This document shows, in pieces, positions 1-7,508 of a DNA stretch of 18,116 nt. This DNA comes from JAZQNC01 sp045536155. GTDB taxonomy: Bacteria; Bacillota; Clostridia; Oscillospirales; CAG-272. Location: NCBI GenBank assembly GCA_045536155.1, contig JAZSMZ010000048.1, positions 1 to 18,116 of the forward strand. Reading direction: 5' to 3'. The position numbers and the translations under genes are program-made. Each line of letters starts with the position of its first letter. The first letter of the stretch is position 1. Under the pieces are notes generated by a model. It did no database searches. It worked only from the letters and a program-made list of their open reading frames with translations, and had not been told where the DNA came from.

Positions 1-320
1 ACTTCATGCGATTTGATCTCAAAACAAAGCGCCCGATACTTGCCAACGGAACCGGTGGTCTTTCCGGTCCAGCTATTTTCCCGGTAGCGCTTCGTATGAT
101 ATATCAGGTTCGTCAAATAAGCGATATTCCGATAATTGGCATGGGCGGTGTAGCATCGGCAAGAGATGCCGCCGAGATGATGATCGCCGGCGCAAATGCC
201 ATAGGTATAGGTACGGCGATGTTCACTCATCCTGCATTGCCAAAGCAGATCATTGCCGATCTTGACGACTACTGCGCCGAGTGCTGCTATAAATCTGTCA
301 GCGATATCGCAAAGAAATAA
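1..320 (+). CDS. pyrD: Dihydroorotate dehydrogenase, C-terminal part (5' end outside window)
   Basis: The gene is cut by the window edge; its reading frame is open from base 3 and ends with TAA at 318-320. About 105 residues are visible. They carry the end of the FMN-binding TIM barrel of class 1 dihydroorotate dehydrogenases: the stretch NGTGGLSGPAI, then PVALRM, IPIIGMGGV and AGANAIGIGT, which are the phosphate- and flavin-binding loops near the C-terminus. The enzyme oxidises dihydroorotate to orotate in pyrimidine synthesis. The arrangement resembles the PyrD type 1B enzymes that work with PyrK, but PyrK is not in the window, so the subtype is inference. The usual Lys after GPAI is Phe here. 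The next gene starts 28 bases downstream on the same strand, so the two are probably cotranscribed. Confidence 0.93.
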   Translation, partial: FMRFDLKTKRPILANGTGGLSGPAIFPVALRMIYQVRQISDIPIIGMGGVASARDAAEMMIAGANAIGIGTAMFTHPALPKQIIADLDDYCAECCYKSVSDIAKK

Positions 321-348
321 ATTGTTCTCTTGACGGAGGAACGTTCTC

Positions 349-1305
349 TTGAATAAAAAAGAAATGTCAGACGCCAATTCTAAAAGACGTCTTGTAAAAA
401 TAGTGCGCGAGATATGCGCCGATGATGGTATAGATTTTAAATCGTTCAGCTACGATTGGATTTTGCAGCTTACTAAAGAGTCAAAATCCATGTTCATCTA
501 CGGCTATCAGTTCCCGTCAAACGATGCGGCCGCCGAGCTTATCTGCTCGGATAAAGCCGCTTTGGCCTACGTTTTGCTCGGAAATGGCGTTGAAGCCGTA
601 CAGCATCAGTTTTTCATGTCGCCCTCCAATCTTCACTATACAGAGCAAAGCGGCAATTGGGCGCCCATGTGCGCTCTGCTGAAACGCCACAAAAAGCTCG
701 TCATCAAGCGTAATTCGGGATCCGGCGGATCGGGTGTATATATCGTTGAAAATCAAGGTCAGCTTGAAGCTGTCACAACCGAAATTTTCCGCACAGCACG
801 TTCGCTTTCAATTTCACCTTATTACGATATTATAAACGAATATCGCACGATTTACTGCTTTGGCGAACCGCTTCTCATCTACAAAAAGATACGTCCGCAC
901 GTTACCGGTGATGGCAAGCACACGCTTTCTGAGCTTGTTGCTTCCGCCTATAACGGAGAAATTGAAATTGCCGATAACCGCCTCGATAAGGCATATGTCC
1001 CCGCAAACGGCGAGGTCGTTACAATATCGTGGAAGCATAATCTCGGTCAGGGCGCCGAGGCGGAGCTTATTGATAAAGACGGTGAAATTTATTCTCAAAT
1101 AGTTGCTCTTGCAAAAAAAGCCGCAGAATGCGTAAACGTAAATTTCGCTTCTATCGATATAATCGATACCGCTGAGGGGCTTAAAATACTTGAGATCAAC
1201 AGCGGAATCATGATGGAGAATTTCTCGTCGTACGATGAAGAAAACTATAATATCGCCAAGAGCATATATAAGCGTGCCATCGACAGATATTTTGAGATAC
1301 ATTAA
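349..1305 (+). CDS. ATP-grasp family ligase, substrate unknown
   Basis: A 318-residue protein starting at TTG, chosen because GGAGGA (335-340) lies 8 bases upstream; an in-frame ATG at 364 has no better site. It looks like an ATP-grasp enzyme: a glycine-rich nucleotide loop (KRNSGSGGSGVYIV, about residues 120-133), a central EYR motif (about 164-166) followed by a basic strand (LIYKKIRP), a NLGQGAEAE segment, and a C-terminal metal-binding EINSG (Glu282, Asn284) preceded by FASIDII. These fit the RimK/glutathione-synthetase-like branch, which joins a carboxylate to an amine through an acylphosphate. There is no signal peptide or membrane segment. The N-terminal 110 residues show no motif that gives the substrate. 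It follows pyrD by 28 bases and ends in a strong terminator. Fold assignment is fairly sure; function is unknown. Confidence 0.85.
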   Translation: MNKKEMSDANSKRRLVKIVREICADDGIDFKSFSYDWILQLTKESKSMFIYGYQFPSNDAAAELICSDKAALAYVLLGNGVEAVQHQFFMSPSNLHYTEQSGNWAPMCALLKRHKKLVIKRNSGSGGSGVYIVENQGQLEAVTTEIFRTARSLSISPYYDIINEYRTIYCFGEPLLIYKKIRPHVTGDGKHTLSELVASAYNGEIEIADNRLDKAYVPANGEVVTISWKHNLGQGAEAELIDKDGEIYSQIVALAKKAAECVNVNFASIDIIDTAEGLKILEINSGIMMENFSSYDEENYNIAKSIYKRAIDRYFEIH

Positions 1306-1310
1306 CAAAA

Positions 1311-1335
1311 AAGCTATCCTGACGGATAGCTTTTT
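1311..1335. terminator. Bidirectional rho-independent terminator
   Basis: A perfect 9-bp stem (AAGCTATCC at 1311-1319, GGATAGCTT at 1324-1332) has a TGAC loop, a T-rich tail on the plus side and an A-run before it that becomes a T-run on the minus strand. It sits between two convergent stops (1305 plus, 1340 minus) and can serve both genes. Confidence 0.9.
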
Positions 1336-1339
1336 CTTT

Positions 1340-2443
1340 TTAAAATTCAAGATAAAGTGACAGATCGTCGATTTTAAGCCGCTTTAACAGCATGGGTGCT
1401 GTGCGGTAAAAATCTGAATGCTCGACAAGACGGAAAACGCCTGCGGTACTGTCAACGAAGGAATCGATGCTTCCGTCGCCGTATGCATTGACGGTGGCCG
1501 TAAACATAAATAGTCCGTATGCTGCGAACAAAGCGATCAGCGCGTCTTTGGGCAACGTGCTTGAATCGCATACAGGGAATTTTTCATAGAATAAATGATT
1601 TGCTAAGACATTGGTCAGTGCAAGATCAAAATTCGGTATCTTTCTTTGAAGTTCATCAGCGCGCTTTTTGTATTCTTCAGCGGCCTTATTTAGGCAATTA
1701 TCGGTGCTTTTGTCGGTTATACCAATTCCTCGGAGCGCGGGAATACAAAATTCCTGCACGTTTATACTGTTTTTCGCATATGCATTGATTATCATGCGGA
1801 TCGCTCGGAGCGAATCCGCGAGAGAAGCAGACGCGATATCGACATCTGTCAGATGCTTGGCAAGCAAAGCAAGTTTATCTTTTGCACTGCCGTTGCCAAG
1901 CATAATGTCGAGGCACGCCTTGCGTGCATCGTTGTCTTTAGGATCATAAACGTCCATGTCCTCAGGCGGTGTACCGTCGCCGATAGATGCATCTATAGCC
2001 GAAAACGATACCTTGTCAGTCAAAGCCATGAGCAGCTCAACTGTGTTTTCGCATCCGAGCGATACGGTAAGCTCGTAGGGAAGACCGTCACCGTCAATCG
2101 GGCGCTTGATCGCTCTTGGGTAAAGTCTGCAGACGGTTGGTATTGCATTTTCGCCGCACTCAAGCTGTACCGAGCAATAGCCTTTGTCGTTGAGCAAACG
2201 GCATTTGCCCTCGTAGTCGGGAGCGATCAGCGCATAACGGTCGGGAGAGGGCGGATTTGCCATCTCAAAGGCGACGTCAAGACGGCGGCGCAGCTCTGGC
2301 GAGCAATCACGGCCAATGAGCTTGAAATACTCCACCATCGGCAATCCTATGCGCCAGCCCTTGCAGCAAACGTGGCGACACTCGCCGCATTTGCAGACAA
2401 AAGCGGGATAAATATTGGGTGCTATTGCGTTTATATAAGCCAT
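1340..2443 (-). CDS. fliB: FliB-type lysine N-methylase family protein
   Basis: A 367-residue protein with the cysteine pattern of the FliB / YkgJ-like family. Near the N-terminus Cys17, Cys19, Cys22, Cys26 and Cys27 lie in a FVCKCGECRHVCCKGW segment. Cys81 and Cys90 (KCRLL / GYCSV) and Cys105 in TVCRLYPR follow. In Salmonella, FliB methylates lysines of flagellin; the cysteines are thought to bind an iron-sulphur cluster. Family members in Clostridia are commonly annotated the same way even when flagella are absent. No flagellar gene is in this window, so the methylation target is not known and the name reflects homology only. The C-terminal two thirds are mostly helical and lack familiar motifs. 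The ATG at 2443 has only a weak purine stretch (GAAGAAAG) as ribosome binding site. The gene is convergent with the ATP-grasp gene and divergent from the ABC exporter gene. Confidence 0.82.
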   Translation of the reverse strand: MAYINAIAPNIYPAFVCKCGECRHVCCKGWRIGLPMVEYFKLIGRDCSPELRRRLDVAFEMANPPSPDRYALIAPDYEGKCRLLNDKGYCSVQLECGENAIPTVCRLYPRAIKRPIDGDGLPYELTVSLGCENTVELLMALTDKVSFSAIDASIGDGTPPEDMDVYDPKDNDARKACLDIMLGNGSAKDKLALLAKHLTDVDIASASLADSLRAIRMIINAYAKNSINVQEFCIPALRGIGITDKSTDNCLNKAAEEYKKRADELQRKIPNFDLALTNVLANHLFYEKFPVCDSSTLPKDALIALFAAYGLFMFTATVNAYGDGSIDSFVDSTAGVFRLVEHSDFYRTAPMLLKRLKIDDLSLYLEF

Positions 2444-2589
2444 AAAATCGCGCTTTCTTCGGCATAATCTGTGTAATTAAGTTATGCACTGATATCTAAG
2501 TGTAAATTACAAAAATATTATAAAACCGGTGAGGCGATATGTCAATATATAAATTAAAAATGTTCAACGCCGTATCGTTTGCACTTGTA

Positions 2590-2618
2590 TTGACATAAAA
2601 GTTAAATTGTGCTACAAT
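2590..2618 (+). promoter_or_regulatory. Consensus sigma-A promoter of the ABC exporter operon
   Basis: TTGACA at 2590-2595 and TACAAT at 2613-2618 are separated by exactly 17 bases in an AT-rich region, 24 bases before the first ATG. Transcription should begin near 2625. The rest of the 198-base divergent gap (2444-2641) is AT-rich, and I could not assign a convincing promoter for the minus-strand gene within it. Confidence 0.85.
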
Positions 2619-2659
2619 AATTAAATACATAGTAAGTAAAAATGATTAAGGCAGGAAAA

Positions 2660-4402
2660 ATGAAGAAACCAGGACTATTATCGCGCTTTATAGCGTATTA
2701 TAAACCGTTTACTCTTATGTTCTCTCTCGATATTGCCGCTTCGATGCTTATATCGCTTATCGGCATGGTTTATCCCGTTATAACGAGAGAGATGCTTAAC
2801 AACTACATACCTAACAAGCTGTTTAAGTCAATTGTTATATCGGGTATCGTTGTTCTTGTGCTTTATATCGTCAGAATGCTGCTCAGATTCTTCGTGCAGT
2901 ACTACGGTCATAAGATCGGCGTAGGTATGCAGGCTAATATGAGAAGCGATCTTTTTAAACACCTTGAAAAACTGCCTTTCTCATTTTATGATGACCACGA
3001 AACGGGAAGCATTATGACCCGCATGACGAGCGACCTTTTCGAGGTCGCCGAGCTTGCTCACCACGGGCCCGAAAACCTCATCACCTGCTCGGTTATGATA
3101 ATTCTTTCGTTTATTTATCTTTGCACTATAAGTGTACCGCTCACACTTATCGTTTTCGTTTGTGTTCCGATACTTTTTGCCGTATCTCTTTACTACCGTA
3201 CCAAGATGCGTGAGGCATTTTCCGACAGACGTAAGAGCAACGCAGTTATCAATGCATCTCTCGAATCGTCAATTTCGGGAATTCGTGTCACAAAGGCATA
3301 TACCAATTCCGAAAAGGAAATTGAAAAGTTTGAGGTTGGTAACGGACAATTTGTCGATGCATCTTACCGCTCCTACAATGCAATGGGCAAGTTTTTTGCA
3401 TCAACAGGATTTATTACTGACGTTTTCAACGTAATCATTCTTATTGCAGGCGGTCTGTTTTTGTACGCCGGTGAGATTGATTTCGGCGACTATTCCGCTT
3501 TTATTGTATCGGTCAGCTTGTTTATTTCGCCTGTCACCACTCTTCTCGGTTTCATGGAGCAGTATCAGAACGGAGTAACAGGATTCAAACGCTTTGCCGA
3601 GCTTATGGAGGTCGATCCCGAGCTTTCAAAAGAAGGAGCTGAATCTTTGGAAGATCCCAAGGGTGAAATTGAGCTTTGCAACGTCACGTTTGCGTATAAA
3701 GACAGCAAAACCGTCCTTGACTCTGTCAGCTTAAAAGTCGAACCCGGTAAAAAGCTTGCGCTTGTCGGCCCTTCGGGCGGCGGTAAGACTACCATTTGCC
3801 ATCTTATCCCCAATTTCTATAAGATTGCTGAGGACTGCGGCTGCATTAAGATCGACGGCCGTGATATCCGTGAATTTACTCTTGAATCGGTTCGTAAGGC
3901 TATCGGTATTGTTCAGCAGGACGTTTTCCTCTTCGCGGGAAGCATCCGTGACAACATAAGATACGGTAAGCTCGATGCAACAGACGAGGAAATTGAGCTG
4001 GCCGCGCGCCGCGCGAATATTCATGACTACATAATGAAGCTTGAAAATGGCTATGATACCGACATCGGCGAACGCGGAGTCAAGCTCTCGGGCGGACAGA
4101 AACAGAGATTGTCGATAGCCCGAGTATTTCTTAAAAATCCCGCAATTTTAATACTTGACGAAGCAACGTCAGCTCTCGATAACACCACCGAGCTTATGAT
4201 CCAGCAGTCGCTTGATGAGCTTTGCAAGGGAAGAACCACGATAATCGTTGCGCACAGACTTTCCACGATCCGTAATGCCGACGAAATAGCTGTCATAACC
4301 GAAGGCAAGGTGCTCGAACGCGGCTCGCATAACGATCTTATTGCGCTTGATGGCGTTTATAAGAGCCTCTACGATCTTCAGTTCAGAATCGACGGAGAAT
4401 AA
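2660..4402 (+). CDS. ABC exporter, fused membrane and ATPase domains (MsbA/MdlB type)
   Basis: A half-transporter of 580 residues from ATG 2660. An in-frame ATG at 2642 would leave only about 17 bases of leader and no ribosome site, whereas 2660 follows AAGGCAGG. The first 310 residues form the six-helix type IV exporter domain. The ATPase domain follows with Walker A GPSGGGKTT (370-378), Q-loop IVQQDVF, signature LSGGQ (476-480), Walker B ILILDE with Asp500 and Glu501, D-loop SALD and switch His532 in AHRLST. All catalytic residues are present, so it should be active. It sits in the membrane as a homodimer or heterodimer; no partner half-transporter is adjacent. The substrate (lipid, drug or peptide) cannot be read from sequence, and there is no C39 peptidase domain. 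It is the first gene of a three-gene operon with the radical SAM gene starting 1 base after its stop. Confidence 0.95.
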   Translation: MKKPGLLSRFIAYYKPFTLMFSLDIAASMLISLIGMVYPVITREMLNNYIPNKLFKSIVISGIVVLVLYIVRMLLRFFVQYYGHKIGVGMQANMRSDLFKHLEKLPFSFYDDHETGSIMTRMTSDLFEVAELAHHGPENLITCSVMIILSFIYLCTISVPLTLIVFVCVPILFAVSLYYRTKMREAFSDRRKSNAVINASLESSISGIRVTKAYTNSEKEIEKFEVGNGQFVDASYRSYNAMGKFFASTGFITDVFNVIILIAGGLFLYAGEIDFGDYSAFIVSVSLFISPVTTLLGFMEQYQNGVTGFKRFAELMEVDPELSKEGAESLEDPKGEIELCNVTFAYKDSKTVLDSVSLKVEPGKKLALVGPSGGGKTTICHLIPNFYKIAEDCGCIKIDGRDIREFTLESVRKAIGIVQQDVFLFAGSIRDNIRYGKLDATDEEIELAARRANIHDYIMKLENGYDTDIGERGVKLSGGQKQRLSIARVFLKNPAILILDEATSALDNTTELMIQQSLDELCKGRTTIIVAHRLSTIRNADEIAVITEGKVLERGSHNDLIALDGVYKSLYDLQFRIDGE

Positions 4403-4403
4403 T

Positions 4404-5366
4404 TTGCAACATAACATGACAAATTTTGACGAAAAATGTGCAATATGTCCCCGCAAATGTAATGTTTCGAGAGAGAATTTCTCAAGTGACGGTTTTAAGC
4501 ACGGCTTTTGTGACATGCCGAGCGATGCCGTAATTGTCCGTGCGGCTCTTCACCATTTTGAAGAGCCATGTATTTCTGGCTCTCGCGGATCCGGAACTGT
4601 ATTTTTTGCGGGATGTAACCTGAGGTGCGCTTTTTGTCAGAACCGTGATATATCACGAGGGTTTGGCAGTCTTGGCCAAGATGCCTATACAGTCGTTGAC
4701 GCTGTCGGCTTAAGAAGGATCTTTTACTCGCTGATAGAGCAGGGCGCGCACAACATTAACCTTGTTACTCCATCGCACTATGCTCATATTATCGCAGAGG
4801 CACTCAATGAGAAGCTGCCTGTGCCGGTAGTGTGGAACAGCAGCGGCTACGATCTTCCCGAAACACTTGAGCTTCTTCGCGGCAAGGTTGACATTTTCAT
4901 GCCCGACATGAAATATTCGTGCAATGCGCTTGCTCGTGATCTAAGCAAGGCGCACGGTTACGTAGACATTTCCCGTGCCGCAATTTCTAAAATGTATTCT
5001 ATTTGCGGCAAGCCGAAGTTTGACGACGACGGTATTATGAGATCGGGCCTTATAATTAGGCATCTTGTCTTACCCGGACAGCTTGAAAATACCGAAGGAG
5101 TAATCGATTGGCTGTATGACAATCTCCCTAAGAGCGCATACGTTTTCTCACTGATGGGGCAGTACACACCTCCGAGTGATCAATCTGTCATATCAGGTGT
5201 TATTGACAAGTATCCCGAGCTTTTACGCCCAATAAGCTCGGACGAATATGATGCAGCCAAGGCTATGCTCGAAAAGAGAAAGATAACGTCCGGGTATTTT
5301 CAGCAACTTGATTCGGTTGGTGAGGATTTTATACCCCCGTTTGGAAAGGAATATATTGCATATTAA
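4404..5366 (+). CDS. Radical SAM protein, PflA-like
   Basis: A 320-residue protein if started at TTG 4404. That start is preferred because GGAGA (4394-4398), inside the end of the upstream gene, lies 5 bases before it; ATG 4416 is too far from that site and ATG 4341 would overlap the ABC gene by 62 bases. The N-terminus has an extra cysteine set (Cys12, Cys15, Cys19, Cys36; CAICPRKCNV ... GFC). The SAM-cluster motif CxxxCxxC follows at Cys71, Cys75 and Cys78 (GCNLRCAFCQN). Later landmarks are NLVTPSHY, VWNSSGYD and DIFMPDMKY, shared with pyruvate-formate-lyase-activating-enzyme homologues of the PflX/PflA-like group. The usual annotation is radical SAM protein without known target. No glycyl radical enzyme lies in the window. 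It is tightly coupled to the ABC exporter and followed after 8 bases by a small membrane protein. Confidence 0.9.
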   Translation: MQHNMTNFDEKCAICPRKCNVSRENFSSDGFKHGFCDMPSDAVIVRAALHHFEEPCISGSRGSGTVFFAGCNLRCAFCQNRDISRGFGSLGQDAYTVVDAVGLRRIFYSLIEQGAHNINLVTPSHYAHIIAEALNEKLPVPVVWNSSGYDLPETLELLRGKVDIFMPDMKYSCNALARDLSKAHGYVDISRAAISKMYSICGKPKFDDDGIMRSGLIIRHLVLPGQLENTEGVIDWLYDNLPKSAYVFSLMGQYTPPSDQSVISGVIDKYPELLRPISSDEYDAAKAMLEKRKITSGYFQQLDSVGEDFIPPFGKEYIAY

Positions 5367-5374
5367 CATAGGAC

Positions 5375-5707
5375 ATGGAAGACGTAATTATTATGTGCGC
5401 TGTGACTTTCGGATGCGCGATTTTGTTTTTTGCAATCGGAGTATATGCAATAAGGCTGAAAAAGCCGATGTGGTTTTGGGCGGGATCCGAAGTCAGTGAT
5501 TATGAGATAACAGACGTCAAGGCGTATAACAAGGAAAACGGCATAATGTGGATGCTGTATTCACTTTGGTATTTTGCATCGGGTATAGCCGCCGTTTGGG
5601 ATATAATAATATCAGCCGTTTTGATCGCTTTGGCCGGTACTGTGGGAATTGTAGCTCTGATAGTCACGTATAAAATGATCTATAAGAAATATAGTGTAAA
5701 TAGTTAA
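5375..5707 (+). CDS. Small membrane protein of unknown function
   Basis: A 110-residue protein with an N-terminal membrane helix (about residues 4-26), a middle segment rich in Trp and charged residues (KKPMWFWAGSEV, then DVKAYNKENGIMWMLY), and two further hydrophobic helices (about 60-100) ending in a basic tail (YKMIYKKY). Similar three-helix proteins with an AYNKxNG motif are scattered in Clostridia as uncharacterised proteins; I recognise the pattern but no function. It starts 8 bases after the radical SAM stop, with a weak AGGA just before the ATG, and is the last gene of the operon before a terminator. It could be an accessory to the exporter, but that is guesswork from position. Confidence 0.75.
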   Translation: MEDVIIMCAVTFGCAILFFAIGVYAIRLKKPMWFWAGSEVSDYEITDVKAYNKENGIMWMLYSLWYFASGIAAVWDIIISAVLIALAGTVGIVALIVTYKMIYKKYSVNS

Positions 5708-5740
5708 AAAGCCTGTTGCTTTTAGTCAGCAAGGCTTTTT
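5706..5740. terminator. Bidirectional terminator between convergent genes
   Basis: An AAAAAGCCT...TGCT arm (5706-5720, with a GT bulge) pairs with AGCAAGGCTTTTT (5728-5740) around a 7-base loop. The A-run and T-run make it usable from both strands. It overlaps the stop codon of the minus-strand amidotransferase gene (5726-5728). Confidence 0.85.
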
Positions 5741-6397
5741 TGCTGCTCTGATGAAGGCGTCGAAAATTGATTTTGACGCTACGTCGCTGTCGTATGTCCT
5801 TTCGGGATGCCATTGTACCGACAGATTAAACCGTGCATTATCCTTGCAAATCGCCTCAATGGTGCCATCATCTGCAACGGCGCATATTTTCATGTGATCG
5901 GGCACAAATGATGATGCCTGATGATGAAAGCTGTTGACCGAAATTTTATCCATTCCGACTATTCGGTGCAGGAGAGATGAACGAGCTATTTTGATATTGT
6001 GCACTGAGTTTTCGTGACCGTCAATATGCTGATGACACTTGCCCCCCTCGCATACGTTGATAAGCTGGGTGCCGCGACAGATACCGAGTATCGGCAAATC
6101 ACGTTTTGCGGCCTCATGGTATAGGGCCATCTCGAACTCATCACGGATCCTATCAATTTTGCCGCATTTTTCGTCAACGCATTCGCCGTAATATTTCGGA
6201 TTAATATCGTTGCCGCCCGAAAACAAAACGCCGTCGGTGAGCTCACAAATATTATTTATGTAGCATACGTCATAAATCTGTTGGAGCACGACAGGTATGC
6301 CGCCTGATTTATAAACAGCATCGGTATAACTGTTTTTCATTGAGATTAAATCGCTTGTCGAATCGTATTGCGGTGTAATGGCAATTATCGGTTTCAT
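5726..6397 (-). CDS. Class I glutamine amidotransferase-like protein, peptidase C26 / PuuD type
   Basis: A 223-residue protein from ATG 6397, chosen because GAGGTG (6403-6408) lies 5 bases upstream; the GTG at 6409 would place the ribosome site inside the coding region. The fold shows the oxyanion loop FSGGNDINP (59-67), the nucleophile elbow GICRGTQ with Cys107, and the catalytic pair His197 and Glu199 in QWHPE. A second family mark is SFHHQA (156-161). In E. coli, PuuD removes the gamma-glutamyl group from gamma-glutamyl-GABA in putrescine breakdown. Related Clostridial proteins may act on other gamma-glutamyl compounds, and no other puu gene is present here. The gene lies downstream of a lipid kinase gene with a 43-base palindrome between them, so its expression may depend on read-through or on a promoter I could not find. 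Confidence 0.92.
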   Translation of the reverse strand: MKPIIAITPQYDSTSDLISMKNSYTDAVYKSGGIPVVLQQIYDVCYINNICELTDGVLFSGGNDINPKYYGECVDEKCGKIDRIRDEFEMALYHEAAKRDLPILGICRGTQLINVCEGGKCHQHIDGHENSVHNIKIARSSLLHRIVGMDKISVNSFHHQASSFVPDHMKICAVADDGTIEAICKDNARFNLSVQWHPERTYDSDVASKSIFDAFIRAAKKPC

Positions 6398-6407
6398 ATT
6401 GCACCTC

Positions 6408-6450
6408 ACATATAAATAAGGGTCTGCTGAGCAGACCCTTATTTATATGT
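6408..6450 (-). terminator. Perfect 21-bp inverted repeat; terminator-like hairpin
   Basis: Bases 6408-6428 and 6430-6450 are exact reverse complements around a single central G. The GC-rich core GGGTCTGCT is flanked by AT-rich arms, so transcripts from either strand give a long hairpin with a U-rich 3' arm. It begins 2 bases after the lipid kinase stop and abuts the GAGGTG ribosome site of the amidotransferase gene. There is no separate T-run after it, so terminator is the likely but not the only reading. Confidence 0.7.
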
Positions 6451-6451
6451 A

Positions 6452-7321
6452 TCAGTTGTATTTTTTTATGCGTATTGCTGAAGGCACGGGAGTGATTTGG
6501 ACTTCATTGCATTCAACTACCTCGCCGTCTGTACAGATGGCTCTCATTCCTTTGATTTTGATTGATTTGCACTTAACATAACTTAGAATGTCTGCAAAAC
6601 GAGCATTAACTGTTCCGTCGGCATTTATATGAGTGCCCTTTTTGTAATCTCCGATAATGGATATAAAGCGAGGACGGCTGATATTTTTTACTACAAGCAG
6701 ATCTAAAAGCCCATCGCTAAGATCGGAGGCGGATGCAGATTTGTAACCGCCGCCGCAGAACATGCCGTTTGCAACTCCTAAAAGAAGATACTTGTTTTTT
6801 TCAAATTTAACCGTTGAACCGTTCGCATCGACAGCTTCAATTTCAAGCTCATGCCACATACGTCTTAAAAGCACGTCAGCAATAGCAAAGGTATAAGAAA
6901 GACTGCCCTTGATAAGCGGGATTCTTTTGTATTTATCAGTCTTCTCAACGACAGAGCAGTCAAAACCGATATTGATCATGTTGGCGCAGTAGCGGTCGTT
7001 GTACTTGATAACATCGATAGGCGTCGGTTCTGTTGTAAGGCAACGTGCAAGATCGTTTCCGCTTCCTGCTTCAACAATTGAAATTATGCAGTTGTTGTTG
7101 GTGCCGGCACGCATTACTCCGTTCACAACGTCGCAAATACTGCCGTCGCCGCCGTAGACAACAAGCTCACACTCGTCATATTTTTGAGTTATATCGAATG
7201 CATATTGCTCACCGTCACCTGCTGACTTGGTGCGATAGATTATATCATTACTGTCGGATCTGATTTTAGATTCTGCATAGCCTTTTCCTGCGGCGGGGTT
7301 TACAATATGTATTCTCTGCAT
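6452..7321 (-). CDS. Diacylglycerol kinase-like lipid kinase (DagK/YegS family)
   Basis: A 289-residue protein with the classic motifs of the DAGK catalytic family: NPAAGKG (8-14) at the N-terminus, the nucleotide loop GGDGS (57-61), GSGNDLAR (86-93), and a C-terminal DGLLDLL segment with basic KGTHINADG following. Such enzymes phosphorylate diacylglycerol or a related lipid with ATP, often to recycle diacylglycerol released by lipoteichoic acid synthesis; other members act on sphingoid or isoprenoid lipids. There is no membrane helix, so it should work at the membrane surface. The usual GGDGT is GGDGS here, a common variant. The ATG follows AAGAGGT at about 6 bases. It is transcribed from a TTGCTT/TAAAAT promoter divergent from pfkA and followed by a strong palindrome. 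Confidence 0.93.
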   Translation of the reverse strand: MQRIHIVNPAAGKGYAESKIRSDSNDIIYRTKSAGDGEQYAFDITQKYDECELVVYGGDGSICDVVNGVMRAGTNNNCIISIVEAGSGNDLARCLTTEPTPIDVIKYNDRYCANMINIGFDCSVVEKTDKYKRIPLIKGSLSYTFAIADVLLRRMWHELEIEAVDANGSTVKFEKNKYLLLGVANGMFCGGGYKSASASDLSDGLLDLLVVKNISRPRFISIIGDYKKGTHINADGTVNARFADILSYVKCKSIKIKGMRAICTDGEVVECNEVQITPVPSAIRIKKYN

Positions 7322-7394
7322 ATATTACCTCTTAACCGATTTTTTCACATCGAATCTGTGCGCAGATTAAAACACGTTTTGATGTAATAAGACA

Positions 7395-7423
7395 ATTTTA
7401 ACATAAAAAAGCAGTAAAAGCAA
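7395..7423 (-). promoter_or_regulatory. Promoter of the lipid kinase gene
   Basis: Read on the minus strand, TTGCTT (7418-7423) and TAAAAT (7395-7400) are 17 bases apart, with TG one base before the -10 box (extended -10). It lies about 75 bases upstream of the ATG at 7321. This is the better of two candidate promoters in the 254-base divergent region. Confidence 0.65.
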
Positions 7424-7475
7424 TAGCATAAGCTGTAAAAAGTGAAATAAATAATAGGGAATTAATAATATATTG

Positions 7476-7504
7476 TTGATTTTTTTAATTTGTTTTGGTA
7501 AAAT
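7476..7504 (+). promoter_or_regulatory. Promoter of pfkA
   Basis: TTGATT (7476-7481) and TAAAAT (7499-7504) have a 17-base spacer inside a very AT-rich stretch. Transcription should start near 7511, leaving a leader of about 65 bases. Apart from the two divergent promoters and the inverted repeat at 7509-7526, I see nothing else in the 7322-7575 gap. Confidence 0.7.
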
Positions 7505-7508
7505 AATT

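Noticed and set aside
814..1350. Minus-strand ORF of 178 codons opposite the ATP-grasp gene
   Set aside because: The ATP-grasp reading frame has clear family motifs and a good ribosome site; the opposite frame has no recognisable domain and runs through the terminator.
1853..2467. Plus-strand ORF of 204 codons opposite the FliB-like gene
   Set aside because: The minus-strand frame has the conserved cysteine pattern; the plus-strand frame has no domain and no ribosome site.
2444..2589. Promoter or operator for the FliB-like gene in the divergent region
   Set aside because: A TTTACA-like box is followed only by poor -10 candidates, and the short CACT/AGTG repeat is too small to support a call.
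2590..5740. RiPP (modified peptide) gene cluster based on exporter plus radical SAM protein
   Set aside because: No precursor-like peptide gene, no SPASM domain, and no C39 peptidase on the exporter. The radical SAM protein has the PflA-like layout, which is usually not part of RiPP loci.
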